Origin: Ruminiclostridium hungatei
Lineage (GTDB): Bacteria; Bacillota; Clostridia; Acetivibrionales; DSM-1351
Direction of reading: 5' to 3'
Assembly: GCF_002051585.1 (NCBI RefSeq)
Contig: NZ_MZGX01000019.1
Span: 53,261-117,260 of the forward strand
DNA length: 64,000 bases
Under the pieces are notes generated by a model that saw only the letters and a program-made list of their open reading frames with translations, was not told where the DNA came from and did no database searches. This document shows, piece after piece, positions 62,315 to 64,000 of the stretch. Each line of letters opens with the position of its first letter. Position 1 is the first letter of the stretch. The translations under genes and the position numbers were made by a program.

Positions 62315-64000
62315 AAATTTTAGAATATACGAATATAAAGAATTTGAATTCGGTGAGAATCAGCTGATACTTATTACTGGTGCTAATGGATTTGGCAAAA
62401 CTACATTAATTGATGCTATTGAATGGTGCCTTACAGGGGATATAGCAAGAATTAAGAAATGTTATGATGAGAGAAATTCAAAACAAGCAGAAAAAAACAG
62501 ACCAGAAAATAAGAAAGGCATAATAAAAAATTCTAATTGTACACCAAATGATAAAATTAAAGTAACAATTACCTTAGTGGTTGATAATGTAAAGGTAACT
62601 GTTTATAGGGAGCAGAAAGAGGATAGTTTGTATGCTGATACAGAGATAAAATTTGAAGGGGAAATATCTGATATAATAAAAGATAAAATAAAAAATTATG
62701 CAGCACATGACAAGTTCTATAATTATCATATATGTGATACATACAAGTCTTATGAATTTTTAAACTCAAAAAGGCAAGAGGTGAAAGAAAAATTTGAGGA
62801 TTTTATTAAGCCACACAACTTGGCTGATGGACTAAGTAAGAAGCTTGAACTAATGTATGAAGAGCTAAAAAAAGACATCGAAAGTAAATCTTTAATTGAT
62901 ACCGAGGAGCATAAGAAAGAGTTAGATTTGCTAAAAAATGAACTTAAACAATTAGATTACCCTCAAATAAGATTTTATGAAGAAGAGAACTTAAATATAC
63001 AGAAAGAAAATATTGAGGAAATAAAGAAACAGCAAGAAAAAATAAAAAAATGTGGATATAATGTAGTTTCTTCTAAAATTGAACACGTTATTTCATACTA
63101 TCAGGCAATAGAGAAAGCTGAAGAAGTTAACAAATTGATTGAATTTGCTGATACTATGGGAAACGATTTGAATATTACAATAACAAAATCATATTATGAT
63201 TCAAAAAAGCTTGATGAAATAAAAAATAAGATAAAGATAGTATCTGATGAAAAGCAGAAAATTGAAAGTATTAAAAAAATAAATCAAATTGATACTACTG
63301 TTCAGTCCGAGGTATATGCAGGAATATCAGAATATGTTTCAGTACAAAAGGCTGAGTTTGAGAAGATGGAAAACGAAATAAAAAATAGGAAGAATGTAAT
63401 AAATGATAAAGAGAAGGGAAATGAGATAATTGCAGCTTTATCAAATTTGGTTGTAGGCAGAGAGAGTTTCTTGAAATATAGAAATGAAGGCAATAGTCAA
63501 TGCCCACTTTGCGGTTCAAAAGAAAAATTTGAAAATATAATTAAGTCTGATGAACTCGCAGGAGAAGCACAAGCTTATCTTGATAAAAGTAAATCTGATC
63601 TTGGGATAATGAAAAAAGAAATGCAAGACCTTGTTACGGACGTAAATAAAAAATTTGAAGCTTTGAAAAAACACATTGTTAATCATTTTGAAGAAAAATT
63701 AAAAATACTGGAAGAACAAAAAACGGTATTTAATAATTATTATAACAAAACCAAGGATTTCTTTGACAGACTGAAAAATTTGAATATAAGCATTGATTCC
63801 AAATGCATAGAAAATCTTGAAATTAAAAAGAATGAATTGGACAAAATGAGATTGGAAAAGGATGCAGTTAATTCTGAAATAGAGCTAATTAAAAATATTT
63901 TAACAGCAAATCAATTAAGTTATAGCTTAGAAAATATTTCTTTAGAACTACTGAAAAAAATACAATTAGATCTTGCTCTTCTTATAGATCAATCGATTCC
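62289..64000 (+). CDS. SMC/Rad50-like ATPase, LmuB/DdmC-type (3' end outside window)
   Basis: The frame from ATG 62289 stays open to the window end, 570 codons. It begins MIITRVIIENFRIYEYKEFEF, then Walker A GANGFGKTT (residues 31-39), IDAIEWCLTGDIA, and long coiled coils from about 165. A zinc-hook-like CPLCG (C405 and C408) marks the mid-point of the coil. The C-terminal ABC signature and Walker B must lie beyond the window. In Lamassu-type systems this protein senses DNA ends or plasmid/phage DNA and releases the nuclease. A general SbcC/Rad50 repair role is less likely because of the partner genes. Confidence 0.8.
   Translation, partial: MIITRVIIENFRIYEYKEFEFGENQLILITGANGFGKTTLIDAIEWCLTGDIARIKKCYDERNSKQAEKNRPENKKGIIKNSNCTPNDKIKVTITLVVDNVKVTVYREQKEDSLYADTEIKFEGEISDIIKDKIKNYAAHDKFYNYHICDTYKSYEFLNSKRQEVKEKFEDFIKPHNLADGLSKKLELMYEELKKDIESKSLIDTEEHKKELDLLKNELKQLDYPQIRFYEEENLNIQKENIEEIKKQQEKIKKCGYNVVSSKIEHVISYYQAIEKAEEVNKLIEFADTMGNDLNITITKSYYDSKKLDEIKNKIKIVSDEKQKIESIKKINQIDTTVQSEVYAGISEYVSVQKAEFEKMENEIKNRKNVINDKEKGNEIIAALSNLVVGRESFLKYRNEGNSQCPLCGSKEKFENIIKSDELAGEAQAYLDKSKSDLGIMKKEMQDLVTDVNKKFEALKKHIVNHFEEKLKILEEQKTVFNNYYNKTKDFFDRLKNLNISIDSKCIENLEIKKNELDKMRLEKDAVNSEIELIKNILTANQLSYSLENISLELLKKIQLDLALLIDQSI

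Noticed and set aside
62289..64000. Ordinary Rad50/SbcC repair ATPase
   Set aside because: The overlap with a Cap4-type nuclease and a small middle gene, and no SbcD nuclease nearby, fit a Lamassu-type module better.
1..64000. CRISPR arrays, rRNA, tRNA and complete insertion sequences
   Set aside because: No regularly spaced repeats, conserved RNA gene sequences or transposase frames were seen on either strand.

Overview
The window looks like chromosome of a spore-forming anaerobic clostridium, probably of the Ruminiclostridium/cellulolytic Clostridium type. The signs are AT-rich DNA, strong AGGAGG ribosome sites, a spore-coat transglutaminase (Tgl), SLH-domain and stalk-domain surface proteins, and many ferredoxin-like and radical SAM enzymes. 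No rRNA, tRNA, CRISPR array or intact insertion sequence was seen.

Region 1 (about 0.2-22.3 kb) is the main attraction. A nitrogenase-like H/D/K trio (9783-13374) sits in a long collinear operon with an FMN-type split-barrel protein, a complete SsuABC/TauABC-like transporter, a cytosolic-looking arylsulfotransferase-family protein and a radical SAM protein. Two further partial transporter sets, a MATE exporter and three more radical SAM paralogs flank it. The four radical SAM proteins share an unusual CX8CX2C cluster motif. The D-like subunit keeps only one of the three P-cluster-type cysteines while the K-like subunit keeps all three. No NifB, NifE or NifN is present. The layout suggests reductive processing of an imported organosulfur (or similar) compound rather than nitrogen fixation; the substrate is inferred, not shown. 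An unrelated insert (3.8-6.2 kb) holds a matrixin-like metalloprotease and a tandem duplicate of an anchored protein, each copy with a conserved leader.

Region 2 (22.4-35 kb) holds an MTA/SAH nucleosidase, a hybrid GGDEF-EAL protein, a flavin reductase-like protein, TauE/SafE and YeiH-type sulfur-anion permeases, a divergent LysR regulator with a 21-bp palindrome, an NapH-like ferredoxin, a C_GCAxxG_C_C protein, a rhodanese lipoprotein, a WYL regulator, an SplB-like radical SAM protein and an ACT-metallo-beta-lactamase fusion. Much of it fits sulfur and redox handling and may serve the first region.

Region 3 (35-42.3 kb) is a disturbed locus. A SRAP protein and small minus-strand genes, one pair preceded by a good LexA box, are separated from a 5' relic of a Y-family DNA polymerase by an AT-rich four-gene island (UbiA-like prenyltransferase, membrane protein, glycosyltransferase, flippase). 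About 200-bp imperfect direct repeats bound the island. Region 4 (42.3-60 kb) is ordinary accessory chromosome: small DUF proteins, a threonine-aldolase-like enzyme, a chemoreceptor, a diguanylate cyclase, a Tgl operon and two surface proteins.

Region 5 (60.1 kb to the end) is a three-gene anti-phage-type operon: Cap4/DUF4297-like nuclease, small middle protein and SMC-like ATPase. It matches the Lamassu/DdmABC architecture. The ATPase gene runs off the window.
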